A DNA stretch of 64,000 bases from Bactericera cockerelli (lineage: Eukaryota > Arthropoda > Insecta > Hemiptera > Triozidae), in NCBI GenBank assembly GCA_024516035.1, contig CM044961.1, positions 2,664,020 through 2,728,019 of the forward strand, in the 5' to 3' direction. The notes below the pieces were generated by a model that was not told where the DNA came from, did no database searches, and worked only from the letters and a program-made list of their open reading frames with translations. Positions 36,900 through 48,000 of this stretch are shown here, piece by piece. How positions within the stretch are numbered: the stretch's first letter is position 1; each line of letters starts with the position of its first letter. Both the position numbers and the translations under genes were made by a program.

Positions 36900-37620
36900 T
36901 TATGTGAAAAATCTCAGTCCTTTATTCCCTTTACCTTCTGTGATACCCTTGTTGGAAATACCTCAGGGAGCCACCGCACGGACGGTATAACAGGAAAATT
37001 TGTACTTCTAAAATAATTCGACAATTTACATCATGCAGATGGGGAAATATCTGGATCCTATTACACTCTACAGCTTTCCCATCCTGATACTCTAATCGAA
37101 GAAAATCCCTTAGGGAATTCAATCAATACGAGAAAAAAGGTATTATTTGTCGAATAAAATTTTATTGCATTGGGCTAATAATGGGTCATTAAACTTTTCT
37201 TCTCGTTAAATAAAGGAAAATCAAGGTGACCTGGGTGTTGAATTTGTTTTTTCATTATATTATTCAACCACAACAAAGTAAAGGCAGGGTTAGTTTCATT
37301 TTTAAGATTGGTTTTTTTTCGCTTGGAAAATGGCCATATATTATATCAAAATCCATTGTTTGAATCTTCATTTTTGAATAACGTTCCAGTCTGTATTACA
37401 GCGTACCCTAATGTTGTCACAGTGTTTTATATTTTCTACCACAGAATAAAATCAAATCATTTAGAGGATGTTCTTGACGCACAAATTTTACTCTATTTAT
37501 TGCACATTGCATATCTACTTAGATATCAGGCGTTCATACGATTTTTTCTACATAGTGCAGTGAAGAGTCGAACTGTAGAGAGATTGAAGAGAATTTTCCT
37601 ATTGATCTATCAGGCTGGGT
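36900..37620. other. Stretch with no recognised gene
   Basis: A 104-codon plus-strand frame (37308-37622) is unlike anything I recognise and runs into a SINE-like piece. I see no splice or promoter support. Confidence 0.5.
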
Positions 37621-37910
37621 GAGTTTAATATGGATGGCTGGTTTGTGAGTTTACAGCGAATGGAGGGTAAAACTAGTGCCTCCAATAACGTCCAGCGAGG
37701 CAAGGACATGGATGGGTGACCATTCCACTTCGAACCCTCGTGATGCCAGCCAATAACAACATGACATCGATATCATGAGAGACGTTAAGAAAAAGAAACT
37801 ATCTATGTTGCAAGTATTGGATGGTGCAGAAAAAAAAAGAAAGAAAAAAATATGTAAGAAATATTCTATAAAAAAAATTATTTAATAATAATAAACTTTA
37901 AAAAAATGTA

Positions 37911-37945
<35 letters not shown>

Positions 37946-38199
37946 GACGGTTTAGATTTTAGAACGTTCTCCATCTTTAATTTCGTTTTTTCCATCTATA
38001 ATTGGCCACTTATCTAAAATTGGCCACTATGGTCAGTCGTTTTGAACGAAATCGAAAGTGGGCTGGTATCAATTTTCACGTTTAATTAAACCACTCCATT
38101 TGGGGAGAGAGAAACGACTCCATTTGGGGAGAGAGGAAAATGGGAGGCGAGGGGAAAGGTGAAAATGAAGAAGGTCCCGTAATTGATACTCTAATTTGA

Positions 38200-38745
38200 A
38201 AGCAGAAAGAGAGAGAGAGAGAGTAGGAGTGATGAGAGAGAGAGAAGGAGATATATATGAGGATAAGAGAAAGAAAGAGTAGAAGTGATAAGAGAGAAAT
38301 TTAATATAAATTGGATAAAGAGGAGGAGAGAGAAGAGAACTCCGAAAGGGACGCAGATTGGTCAACTCACTCCAATTATCTCATCAATAATAAGATGGAG
38401 AGAGTGTGAAAAAGAAAGAGGGAAGGAGATAGAGCGAGAAAGAGGGATGGAGAGAGACATAGTCTCTCTCCATCCCTCTTTCTCGAGAGAAAGTGAGAAA
38501 AAGGAACTAGAGAGAAGGAAGGAAGAAAAAGTAGAAAGGAGGTGGAAGAAGAAGAAGAAGAAGAGGCAGTGTGTGAAGAAAGAAAGAGACAGAAAAAAAA
38601 GAGAGAAAGACAAAAGAGAGAGAGAGAGAGAAAGAGCGAGAGGGGGGCAAAGAAAGAAGAGAAAAGGGGGGGGCAGAGAACAGTGAGAGAGGAAGAGGGG
38701 GAATGGGGGGGAGTAGGGGGTAGGGAAAAGAGAGGACGTCAAAGG
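38200..38745. repeat. (GA)n-rich tract
   Basis: Contains the 24-bp inverted repeat and joins the 21-bp minisatellite. Confidence 0.93.
38435..38485. repeat. Perfect 24-bp inverted repeat, 3-nt loop, in GA tract
   Basis: cgagaaagagggatggagag + agac, loop ata, then the exact complement. The G/A-rich strand switches for 24 bases and then returns. Confidence 0.9.
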
Positions 38746-38747
38746 AA

Positions 38748-39120
38748 ATGAAAGATACGTGAAGGGAACTGAAAGATACGTGAGGAGAACTGAAAGATAC
38801 GTGAAGGGAACTGAAGGCTACGGGAAGGGAACTGAAAGATACGTGAAAGGAACTGAAAGATACGTGAAGGGAACTGAAAGATACGTGAAGGGAACTGAAA
38901 GATTCGTGAAAGGAACTGAAAGATACGTGAAGGGAACTGAAAGATACGTGAAGGGAACTGAAAGATACGTGAAGAGAACTGAAAAATACGTGAAGGGAAC
39001 TGAAAGATACGTGAAGGGAACTGAAAGATACGGGAAGGGAACTGAAAGATACGTGAAAAGAACTGAAAAATACGTGAAGGGAACTGAAAGATATGTGAAG
39101 GCAACTGAAAGATACGTGAA
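38748..39120. repeat. 21-bp minisatellite, ~18 units
   Basis: Unit ggaactgaaagatacgtgaa(g). It reads as a 7-residue repeat (KGTERYV) in one frame and FPSRIFQ on the other strand. Nearly homogeneous, next to a long GA tract. Confidence 0.95.
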
Positions 39121-39564
39121 GTGGGGTGAGAGAGACAAATGGTGAAGTGGATTCGAAAAAAGAAAAAGGAGTTTAGGAAATAGGTGTGAACTTAATGGAA
39201 ATAAAAAAGAGGGGAAAAATCGTAGCATGGAAAGTAATATCTTTCGAATTTTGGGAAAAGTTCAGAAGTAAGCATAAAGCGATTCAGCCCCCCTCTTAAT
39301 TTACTAGTGGCGGCCTTCACGGGTTGAGAATGAAGGAAATTCTGTCCACAAAAATCTTGTAACAGAGAATCTTGTTTATGTATGGACCGTCCATACCTAA
39401 GTCCAGAACCAAAAATCCGATTCTGCTGAAAATTAAACTATCGGGTTGCTCGTTGAAAAATGCCTACATAAGAACAGGGTATCACTTCATTGTAAATCTT
39501 TTATGATTATTAGACATTGTTTTTCGTTCATTTCTTTTAACCCTATTGGTAAAACATTAAATAA

Positions 39565-39706
39565 CCGACCTCAGTAGCTTGAACGATAAGGCGATGGACT
39601 TGTAACCTGGAGGTCGGTGGTTCGAGTCACGATTTCAGCGTGGATTTGGTAAAGCGAGTTTGAGTGGTTGTGATATCACGTAGGGGATTAACACAAATAT
39701 GATAAC
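39565..39706 (+). mobile_element. SINE family B copy with perfect 15-bp TSD
   Basis: taaaacattaaataa flanks it at 39550-39564 and 39707-39721. This fixes the family boundaries: head ccgacctc, end gataac. Confidence 0.92.
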
Positions 39707-39944
39707 TAAAACATTAAATAATTTAACTCCATTAAATTGAATACTTTTTTCATAGAACTTTTTCACTATATCTAAATCTCGTTCTATATGTTTGGGTGTT
39801 TTTCCTGATATTTTAAGAGACCGGATTCTATTAAAATAATAATTAAGATAAATATTAAAAGTCTTAAACAGAATATGAAAAGTTGAAAGCGGAAGTAAAA
39901 ATAAATAAACTTTAAAAGGGTTTTAGTGAAAGTGCTAATGGACA

Positions 39945-40385
39945 AGACACATGAAAGAGAAACCCAGAGAGAAGAAATGGGAGAAAGAGAAATGAGGAAG
40001 AGAGAGAGGGAAGTGAAGGATATGGGGAGAGAGAGAAGGAGAGAGAAAAAAAGAAAGGAGAATGAGAGAAAGGAGAGAGAGGGTGTAGAGAAGAGGAGAA
40101 GGATATAGAGTGAAGAAATGAGAGAAAGAGAGATGAGGAAGAGAGAGAGAGAGAGAGATGTGAAAGATATAGATAGGGGGAGAGAGAGGGAAATAGAGAA
40201 GAAAATGAGATGAGACAGAGAGAGGTAGAGACAAAGAGAAAGAAATAAGAGAGAGAGAGAGAGAGGGAAAGAGAGAAAGAAAGGAGAGAGAGAGAGATAA
40301 AGAAGAGGAGAAGGATATAGAGAGGGGGAGTTTTAAAGAGAAAGAAAAAAATGAGATAGAGAGAGGTTGAGTGAAAGAGAAAAAA
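39945..40385. repeat. (GA)n-rich tract
   Basis: Impure GA microsatellite. Confidence 0.95.
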
Positions 40386-40559
40386 ATCTGGTGTAAACAT
40401 CACACGACTTTCCTTATCCCCCAAAAAGGAGTCGAATTCCGCCACTGGTGACTCAACGGTAACAGATAACTAAAAACCAATGCCAAATTCGTAATCAGCA
40501 CTTCAAAATCATTGAATTTGATATGTCACAACCCCCATGTAGGATGAATAATAAAAAAG

Positions 40560-41032
40560 TTAGTCAAAGCGGGTCCCCCCAAATACCGGTAAATTGGGGA
40601 CGAGTTCCAAAAAGTTCAAGATATCAAAAAAATGATCAGAATAGACCCCTATTATTTTTTTATTCTAAGAAAATGTTGTTCTCTAAAAAAATTTGTATCT
40701 TTAACCAATTTAAAGAAGCGGCGCTTGCGGCCCTATGGCCGCAGAATGCGGCCGATTTCAACCAAAAGTTTCGTGGTTCGTCTGGTGTATAAAATTAATT
40801 TGTGTACCAAATTTTAAGTCTCTAGCTTTTACCGTTCTTGAGATATCCTGTTCACACACACACACACACACACACACAGACAGACAGACAGACAGACGCA
40901 CGGACCAATGGCTGAAAACAACTTTTTTGGTATCCTGAGGCCATGATTCGTCCAGAAATGTGAAAAACTGGGTAGGTCAAATTTTTGACGAATAAAATAC
41001 TTTCCTTATTATAAGATAAGGAAAGTAAAAAA
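40560..41032 (+). mobile_element. TE 3' region with agac array and terminal stem-loop
   Basis: (ca)n and (agac)n near 40855-40895 lead to a 3' stem-loop actttccttat / ataaggaaagt at ~41000-41030. The same stem-loop is at ~57707-57738. A related tail without the stem is at 20760-20950. Superfamily not determined. Confidence 0.5.
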
Positions 41033-41035
41033 TAA

Positions 41036-41380
41036 ATGAGAGAGAGAGAGAGATGATGAGAAGGATATAGAGAAAGAGAGAACAGGATAAGAATATAAAT
41101 ATAGAACGGGAGGGAATAAAAAGGTAAAGAAAATAAGAAGGGCAAATTAGGAATAAAGGAGGTAGGAAAAAGAGTTGAAAGATAAAAAAAATAAAAATAG
41201 AAAAGTAAAGATAGATAAAATAGAAAGGTAAAGATAGATAAAGTTGAATGATAAAGATAGAGAGAGTGAAAAAGTAAATATAGATAAAGTAGAAAGAAAA
41301 AAAGTGATAAAAAATTAAGGAGAAAGACTGAGGAAGAGAGAGAGAAAGAGAGAGAGGGAGATAGAAAGGGAAGGGAAAAA
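41036..41380. repeat. (GA)n and gataaa-rich tract, then CT
   Basis: Purine-rich to 41380, then switching to (CT)n at 41410-41455 on the same strand. Confidence 0.9.
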
Positions 41381-41624
41381 ACGGTCGTGCGAAAAGCAAT
41401 GTTTCTTTTTATTTCTCTCTCTTTCTCTCTCTTCTCTCTCACTCTCCCCCCCCCCCCTTCATCCTTTCTATATTTCCTAAACTTTATCCAAAACATAAAT
41501 AGTGATAGCAAACAAAAATTTCAGAACTTTAAAAGCCTCCGGAAAGTCTATAGAGTTTCTTTTGTTTAATGGTCCAGTATCGGTTTCCAGGCGTGTATTA
41601 CGTAGAAGGTAAATATGTGTGTGC

Positions 41625-41835
41625 GGATGAGAGGAAGGTGGAGAAGGAGGAGATGAAATGGGGGACAAGAGGGGGAAGAGAGGGACAGGGGAGAGAGGAG
41701 GAGTGGAAGGAGAGAGGGGGGAGGGAGGAGAGAGGAGAGACAGAGGAGGGAAGAGGTGGAATGAGGGTAGAAAGGGAAACAAATCTAAGCAACGGGAGGG
41801 GAGGAGAGAGGAAAAGGAGAAAGAGAGAGGAAAAT
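41625..41835. repeat. (GGAGA)n-rich tract
   Basis: Purine-rich microsatellite; the open frames here are not genes. Confidence 0.93.
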
Positions 41836-42078
41836 TATTTGGTTCAAAAGATAATCTTGGGCTTGCAGTAAAGAGGCAGTTTAAGGTGAGGAGATTTTTT
41901 TGGGGGGTTTTACATCGCTTTAATTCGCAAGGTCACATCACGACGGGGGTTTTATCCTTCATTCACTGGAAATTCAAAAACCAGCTACTCACATTAACCT
42001 CACCGAGCATGAGTAGGGCCGGGAACATCACCCCGTCTCGAGATACTATGTATATATATTCTATTCTATGTATGTATA

Positions 42079-42963
42079 CAGGGTGAGCATAAAGTCTCAC
42101 CCCACCCCCCGTATCTCGAGAATGGCTGAAAATACAAGAAAACGCAAAAACCCGTATTCCTTAATTTTTAGGGGGATTAGATTTCAGCCAAAAAAAATTT
42201 GCCTACACGGCCCCAGTCAGGCTGGGCATGGACCAACTTTAAAATCTTAAACAGAATGGTATGTCTTGTGGCATACTGTTTTAAAGGTCTCATAGAGAGA
42301 AATTCATTACAACAAATTTCAGTGAGCTACAACTTACCGTTCTCGAGATACAGGGTCGGACGTCCTGCGTAATATCCATAATATTTTGACCTATAACTCG
42401 TTGACCGTAAATTCCAGAAAAATTAAATTTGTTGATAATAACTCCTTATCGCAAGAACTTTCTAACAAGTTAAAACTGGATTTGTTTTTTCGTTAAAAGT
42501 TTTCGGACTTTTCGTCCGGGTGGCTGACGAAACCGACCAGAAACTAATATCAACAGAGTATGTCGAGTTATAATTTTTTCGAAAGTGCTTGTCATAAGGA
42601 GTTATTATCAACAAATTTCATTTTTCTGTAATTTACGGTTAACGAGTTATAGGTCAAAATATATGGATATTACGCAGGACGTTCGACCCTGTATCTCAAG
42701 AACGGTAAGTTGTAGTTCACTCAAATTTGTTGTAATGAACTTCTATTTATGAGGCCTTTAAAACAATATGCCACAAGACATACCATTATATTTAAGATTT
42801 TAAAGTTGGACCATGCCCAGCCTGACTGGGGCCGTGTAGGCAAATTTTTTTTGGCTGAAAATTAATCCTCCTATAAATTAAGATATATGGGTTTTTGCGT
42901 TTTCTTGTATTTTCAGCCATTCTCGAGATACGGGGGGTGGGGTGAGACTTTATGCTCACCCTG
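42079..42963. mobile_element. Fold-back element, 885 bp, TA target
   Basis: Starts cagggtgagcataaagtctc and ends with its inverse. The two ~410-bp arms are nearly complementary around a ~40-60-bp centre (~42500-42560). It interrupts the repeat ...ctatgtatgta|ttctatgttatttg..., whose uninterrupted (inverse) form is at ~14100-14160. No ORF. Either a MITE of a Tc1/mariner-like family or a fold-back element. Confidence 0.85.
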
Positions 42964-43356
42964 TATATTCTATGTTATTTGTAAATAAAACTTGATCCAA
43001 CATGTTTAATAATAATAAAAACCCCAGGTAATAATATAATATTACACATACACACGAGGACATGGTATTTTGGAAGAGAAAAAAGTCGAACTACACATTT
43101 ACAAAGTATGATAAAGACAAAATAACAATTTATTTGTTTCAAGTATTGTAACAAAATAAATTAACTTGAAATAAATTTAAACAAATCAAAATCTAATTTA
43201 GAACTACATGGTCCACCATTGATCATGAAGCCATTTTAAAATGCCTATAATTTAACAAGTGAAGTTCTAAATTGAATTTTTGTTTGATGGAATGCTAGAT
43301 AACAGAATGCCATTTATTGTAATCTATTATATGATCTTCAATTCACGTTTTGAGTC

Positions 43357-43562
43357 TGTCCCGGTAGCTCAGTGGTAAAGTCGGCACTGTGTGAATCCAG
43401 AGATTCCAGAGGTCGTGGGTTCGAAACCTAGCCGGGACATGACAAATTATCCTCCCATTTGGGATTTTCACCACATAATAATATGTCTTGGGCTTACTAC
43501 TGGAATAATGGGACTTAATGGTGCTAATCGGGCAGTATAAATAAGGCGATATTATTATTATT
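43357..43562 (+). mobile_element. tRNA-derived SINE, family D
   Basis: gtcccggtagctcagtggta, box B gggttcgaaacc, gccgggacatgacaa, then cgggcagtataaataaggcg and (att)n. Confidence 0.8.
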
Positions 43563-43947
43563 ATCACATAAATCACCATATGAATCTTCAGTTTCGAAAA
43601 TAGAGGCATTTCAAATGGTTCATAATCATCAATGGCGGTCCCTGTATAGTGTCAGAGGAAAAGCATAGCGTGAAGAATTAAAAAATGTAGAAACCACCCT
43701 CCGCCGGCCTACATCGTGGCGTCCTCAGCGCTAGTATCGCAAAGAAGACTCCTCTCCTCGTCCTTCACAAAATTTCTGCCCCCGTATAAAATGTAAACAT
43801 AAACATATATATCTCCCTTGCCTTTATCCCATATTAGCTTATGTTGTTCTTGGGGTCAGCATTGTTCAACCTCATGGTTGAGGTCGGTAGGGTGGAGCAC
43901 GTTTTTTATGGCTGGATGCCCTTTCTAACGCCAACGATTCTGTTTGA

Positions 43948-44155
43948 TTTAACGTCCTGGATTTTACCCTCCATTCGCTGGGAATCGTACCAGCTACCCA
44001 CATTAACCTCACCCAGCCTAGGTAGGGCCGGAAATAGCAGCCTCACGTGTTTGGATGGAACAGAATTTTCTTCGAAAAGTCTGCCCCAGCCGGGAGTTGA
44101 ACTCGGGAACTCTGGACTACGGGCAGTAGTCTCAACCATTACGCCATGGAGGCTG
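43948..44155 (-). mobile_element. SINE-like family F copy
   Basis: Best-preserved F copy: gccgggagttgaactcggga and accattacgccatggaggct define the tRNA-like part. Confidence 0.7.
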
Positions 44156-44385
44156 TAATGGTTGTGATAAATGTAAACATAAACATAAATATATCAAATG
44201 TAAACATAAACATAAATAGACCGCGAGAAAGATTCTACTTCTTTGCGATGGTGTTGCGCTATGTGGCGTTTCCATGCATCTGGGGTTCGTTTCCTCACTT
44301 CTTAAATCTACACGCGATGGCAAAAGTTTGAGAAGTTCCCAGTCAAGCGAGGAACGATAGAAAAGGTAGTAATTATGTATACCCT

Positions 44386-44530
44386 CTTCCGTGGCTTGGT
44401 GGTTAAGAGCATGGTTTACTGACCCGGAGGTTGCGGGTTCGGATCCCGGCCGGAGCAGAAAATTCTGGCCGAGTTTTTCTTTTTACGGAATAGGATGGAT
44501 GTATAGATAAATTGCCTGGATATGTATAGC
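44386..44530 (+). mobile_element. SINE family C copy
   Basis: ccgtggcttggtggttaaga ... gggttcggatcccggcc, then the body. Lies ~30 bp beyond the ELAC2 3' minisatellite. Confidence 0.7.
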
Positions 44531-44564
44531 TAGATATAGAGCACAATTTTTTTATATATATTTT

Positions 44565-44896
44565 CACTAGCTGATGCATTTTATAAGGCTCTCAGTAACT
44601 ATTAGTGAGCGCATTTTTCTAGGCTTTCACTAGCTAGTGAGCTCATTTACCTAGATTTTCACTAGCTAGTGAGCGCATTTTCCTAGGCTTTCACTAACGA
44701 GTGAGCGCATTTTTCTAGGCTTTCACTAGCTAGTGAGCGCATTTTCCTAGGCTTTCACTAGCTAGTGTGCTCATTTCCCTAGGCTTTCACTAGCTAGTGG
44801 TCGCATTTCCCTAGGCTTTCACTAGCTAGTGAGCGCATTTCCCTAGGCTGTCACTTGCAAGTGAGCGCATTTTTTCAACCTCTCACTACTCACTAG
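44565..44896. repeat. ~33-bp minisatellite at ELAC2 3' end, ~10 units
   Basis: Unit: gagcgcattttcctaggctt + tcactagctagt. The unit nearest the gene overlaps the last codons and the TAG stop (44897 onward). Confidence 0.92.
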
Positions 44897-45055
44897 CTAG
44901 CTGTTGGGCGCATTTTCCAGGCTCATCTTCCGTCGCACCTCCTCCTTGAGGTTTCTCTTCAGAGCGCGGGACTCGATTTCGTCCTGGTACTCCGCGAACA
45001 TGATCTTCAGGGCCGGGTAGTAGAGGCTGAGCTTGGGGAGGCTCGAGAGGGATAT
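44897..45055 (-). CDS. ELAC2: ELAC2 last coding exon
   Basis: Acceptor actcctcag. Encodes ISLSSLPKLSLYYPALKIMF and a charged tail that includes LKRNLKEEVRRK, ending in TAG. This matches the family's FPTMPKLIPPLKALF-like C-terminus. The final codons and the stop form the first unit of a ~33-bp minisatellite that continues into the 3' flank. Confidence 0.93.
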   Translation of the reverse strand: MSLSSLPKLSLYYPALKIMFAEYQDEIESRALKRNLKEEVRRKMSLENAPNS

Positions 45056-48000
45056 CTGAGGAGTCGACAAGAAGAAAATAAGGGTTGGGTGGAAGGGATT
45101 GCCACAGGCAATAACCCCGCCCTTTAGGTAGGACATTATTGTTATTTTCTTTTTCTTTTTTTACTTATTTATTTTGTCATTTGTTTGTTTTTTTTTTTCT
45201 TTTCTTAATTTTATACTGTTACCTGTACTTTGTCCTCCTAATAAAGCTTAAAAAAAAAAAAAAATGTGGTGCAGTCAAATCTCGATATAAGAGAGCTCGA
45301 GCGAGGTACCGACCGGACTTTTCACGAGAGTTCGAATTTGAATAGTCACTTGGTCACCCATCCAAGTCCTAGCCTCCCTCGCTGGACGTTGCAAAACTTC
45401 AGTGACTGAATGATCGATGGTGACTTAATTTTTTTTTTTTTTCATAAGTTCATAAGGAATCATGAGTAAACTTTTAAAAAATTGATCCTTTTTTTAGTGT
45501 TAAATTATAATGACTACCATAATTGGGTGCGTAATAAAATATTTCAAAAAAGCGATTATGAGTAAACTTGTACAAAAAAATTGATCCTTTTGTTGATGTT
45601 AAATTATAATAACTGTACCATAAATGGGTGCGTAATGAAATATTTGAAGAAAAAAACCCACTCACCCGCAAACATATTACCCACTCACCTGCATACATAT
45701 TACCCACTTACCCGCATACATATTACCCACTCACCCGCATACATATCACCAACTTACCCGCATACATATTACCCACTCACCCACATACATATTACCCACT
45801 CACCCACATACATATTACCCACAACCTTTCTTATGTAATATATTCATGTTATTTGTTTTCTGTTTGTAAATAGAGCTAGGCTCGTAAATATACACCCGTG
45901 CTGCGGGCATTTATTATTATTATTACATATTACCCACTCACCCGCATATTATCGAACGCCACGCCCACATTCTCACTCAGCTCTAATTTGAGTCGCGGCA
46001 GCTTCTAACTCACCCACTCACCCGCATACTACCCACTTACCCGCACACATATCACCCACTCACCCGCATATTATCAAACGCTACGCCCACATTCTCGCTC
46101 AGCTCCCTGTTGAGTCTCGGCACCTTCTCACTCACCCACTTACCCGCATATTTATCCACTCACCCGCATATTATCAAACGCCACGCCCACATTCTCACTC
46201 AGCTCCCTGTTCAACCTCGGCAGCTTCTAACTCACCCACTTACCCGCATACATATTACCCACTCACCCGCATACATATTCACCCACTCACCCGCATATTA
46301 TCAAACGCCACGCCCACATTCTCACTCAGCTCCCTGTTCAAGCTCGGCACCTTCTCACCCACATATTTACCCACTCACCCGCATATCACCCACTCACCCG
46401 CATATTATCAAACGCCACGCCCACATTCTCACTCAGCTCCCTGTTCAAGCTCGGCACCTTCTCACCCACATATTTACCCACTCACCCGCATATCACCCAC
46501 TCACCCGCATATTATCAAACGCCACCGCCACATTCTCACTCAGCTCCCGGTTGAGTCTCGGCAGCTTCGCGTAGCGCTGACTGAAGTGCGTCAGCAGCAC
46601 GTGCCGGGCGCACATCTGTCGCCCGATGTGAATCGCCTGCGCCACCGTGGAGTGCATCTTGAGGCGAGCCTCCTTTTCCAGCTCGGCCTCGTGTGTCGCC
46701 TCGTGAATGAGGAGAGACGAGTTCTTGCCTGGGGCGAGACGAGAGAGAGAGGGGGACATCACGTGACGTTAAAAAAACACGAAGGCAGCTACGAGGCAAT
46801 TAATAATAATTCCTAACAAACCGACCTCAGTAGCTACCGACCTCAGTAGCTTGATCGATAAGGCGGCGGACTTGTAACCTGGAGGTCGGTGGTTCAAGTC
46901 CCGGTTTCAGCGTAGATTTAATAAAGCGAGTTTGAGTAGTTGTGATAGCACGAAAGTGATTAACACAAATATGATAACTAATTCCTAACAAAAAAGAAAC
47001 ATATACTAGTATGCATAAATCCCCTATCATCAAAGCCATGTCCTTATTTAATGAGGCAAATCAGTAATGATTGTTCTCTCACGTCACTTATTGCTGTTAT
47101 TTAGTGACACACAATATCTTGTGTGAATCGGATAACAGTGTAGACGTTAGTAAAAAAAAAAAAAAAAAAGGCAGTAGTGAGGAAATTGTGACATGAAAAG
47201 TAGATGAGGTGGCTAGAACAAGTTTCTATCTATCACAAAAAATAAGTCTAGCAATTCAAAGAGGAAATGCGGCGGCAGTTGTGGGCTGTGTGCCCCAGGG
47301 AGATGAGTTGGTTGACTTGTTTTTATAGATATTTATAGAAATTAAAAACTGATAAAACCTGCAGAGGCCTCGACGAGAGAGAAAAAAAAAATGAGGTGAT
47401 GGTCTCCAGTCAAACTCAAGAGAAAAGTTGGCTCGTCTTGAACCACATATACAGGGTGGACCAAAAAAAACGTTTACACCCGTTAATGGTAGATTACTGA
47501 CGACATTTCCAGGCCGAATCTCCAATCCGTTTTTTTCGGATTCGCCTTCGTAACTGCACAAAGTGATTTTTTGCAACTTTCCGAAAAAGTCCGACTTTGG
47601 CTTATTCTTCAGGTCAGTACTTTTTTCCTGTTTGAGATGAGTTGATTCTGAACAATTTTGCAGAAAGCCAACAAAATTTCGATGTTTCTAGCTACACTAC
47701 TTTGTTTTTTACGATTTGGTTTGTCATATTTTTTTACACCTGAAAAGAAAAAAACACCCAAAAAAACTTTTTTACTAAATAAAACACTCGACATTTGTCC
47801 GAACAAATTTTGGCACAGACATGGGCAAGTTTGATAAAAGTTGGCGACCGCCCCGAGGATGCTAAAAAATAATTTTACGATATTTTATCCCGTGATCTTC
47901 TGGGAAAAAATATTAGATGTTTGCCAAAAACTCTTCAAAAATCCTAAGAGTTTTCTAGCTGTAGACTGTGTAAGGGCGTCTTGTATTGTTTACAAAAATT

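Noticed and set aside
38739..39228. Repeat proteins KGTERYV / FPSRIFQ on both strands
   Set aside because: Translations of a 21-bp minisatellite, open on both strands.
39912..41511. Hydrophobic Phe/Leu/Ser-rich minus-strand ORFs resembling membrane proteins
   Set aside because: GA-rich plus strand gives false hydrophobic translations; repeats throughout.
46110..46574. 154-codon His/Pro/Thr-rich plus-strand ORF
   Set aside because: Antisense to the duplicated ELAC2 donor array.
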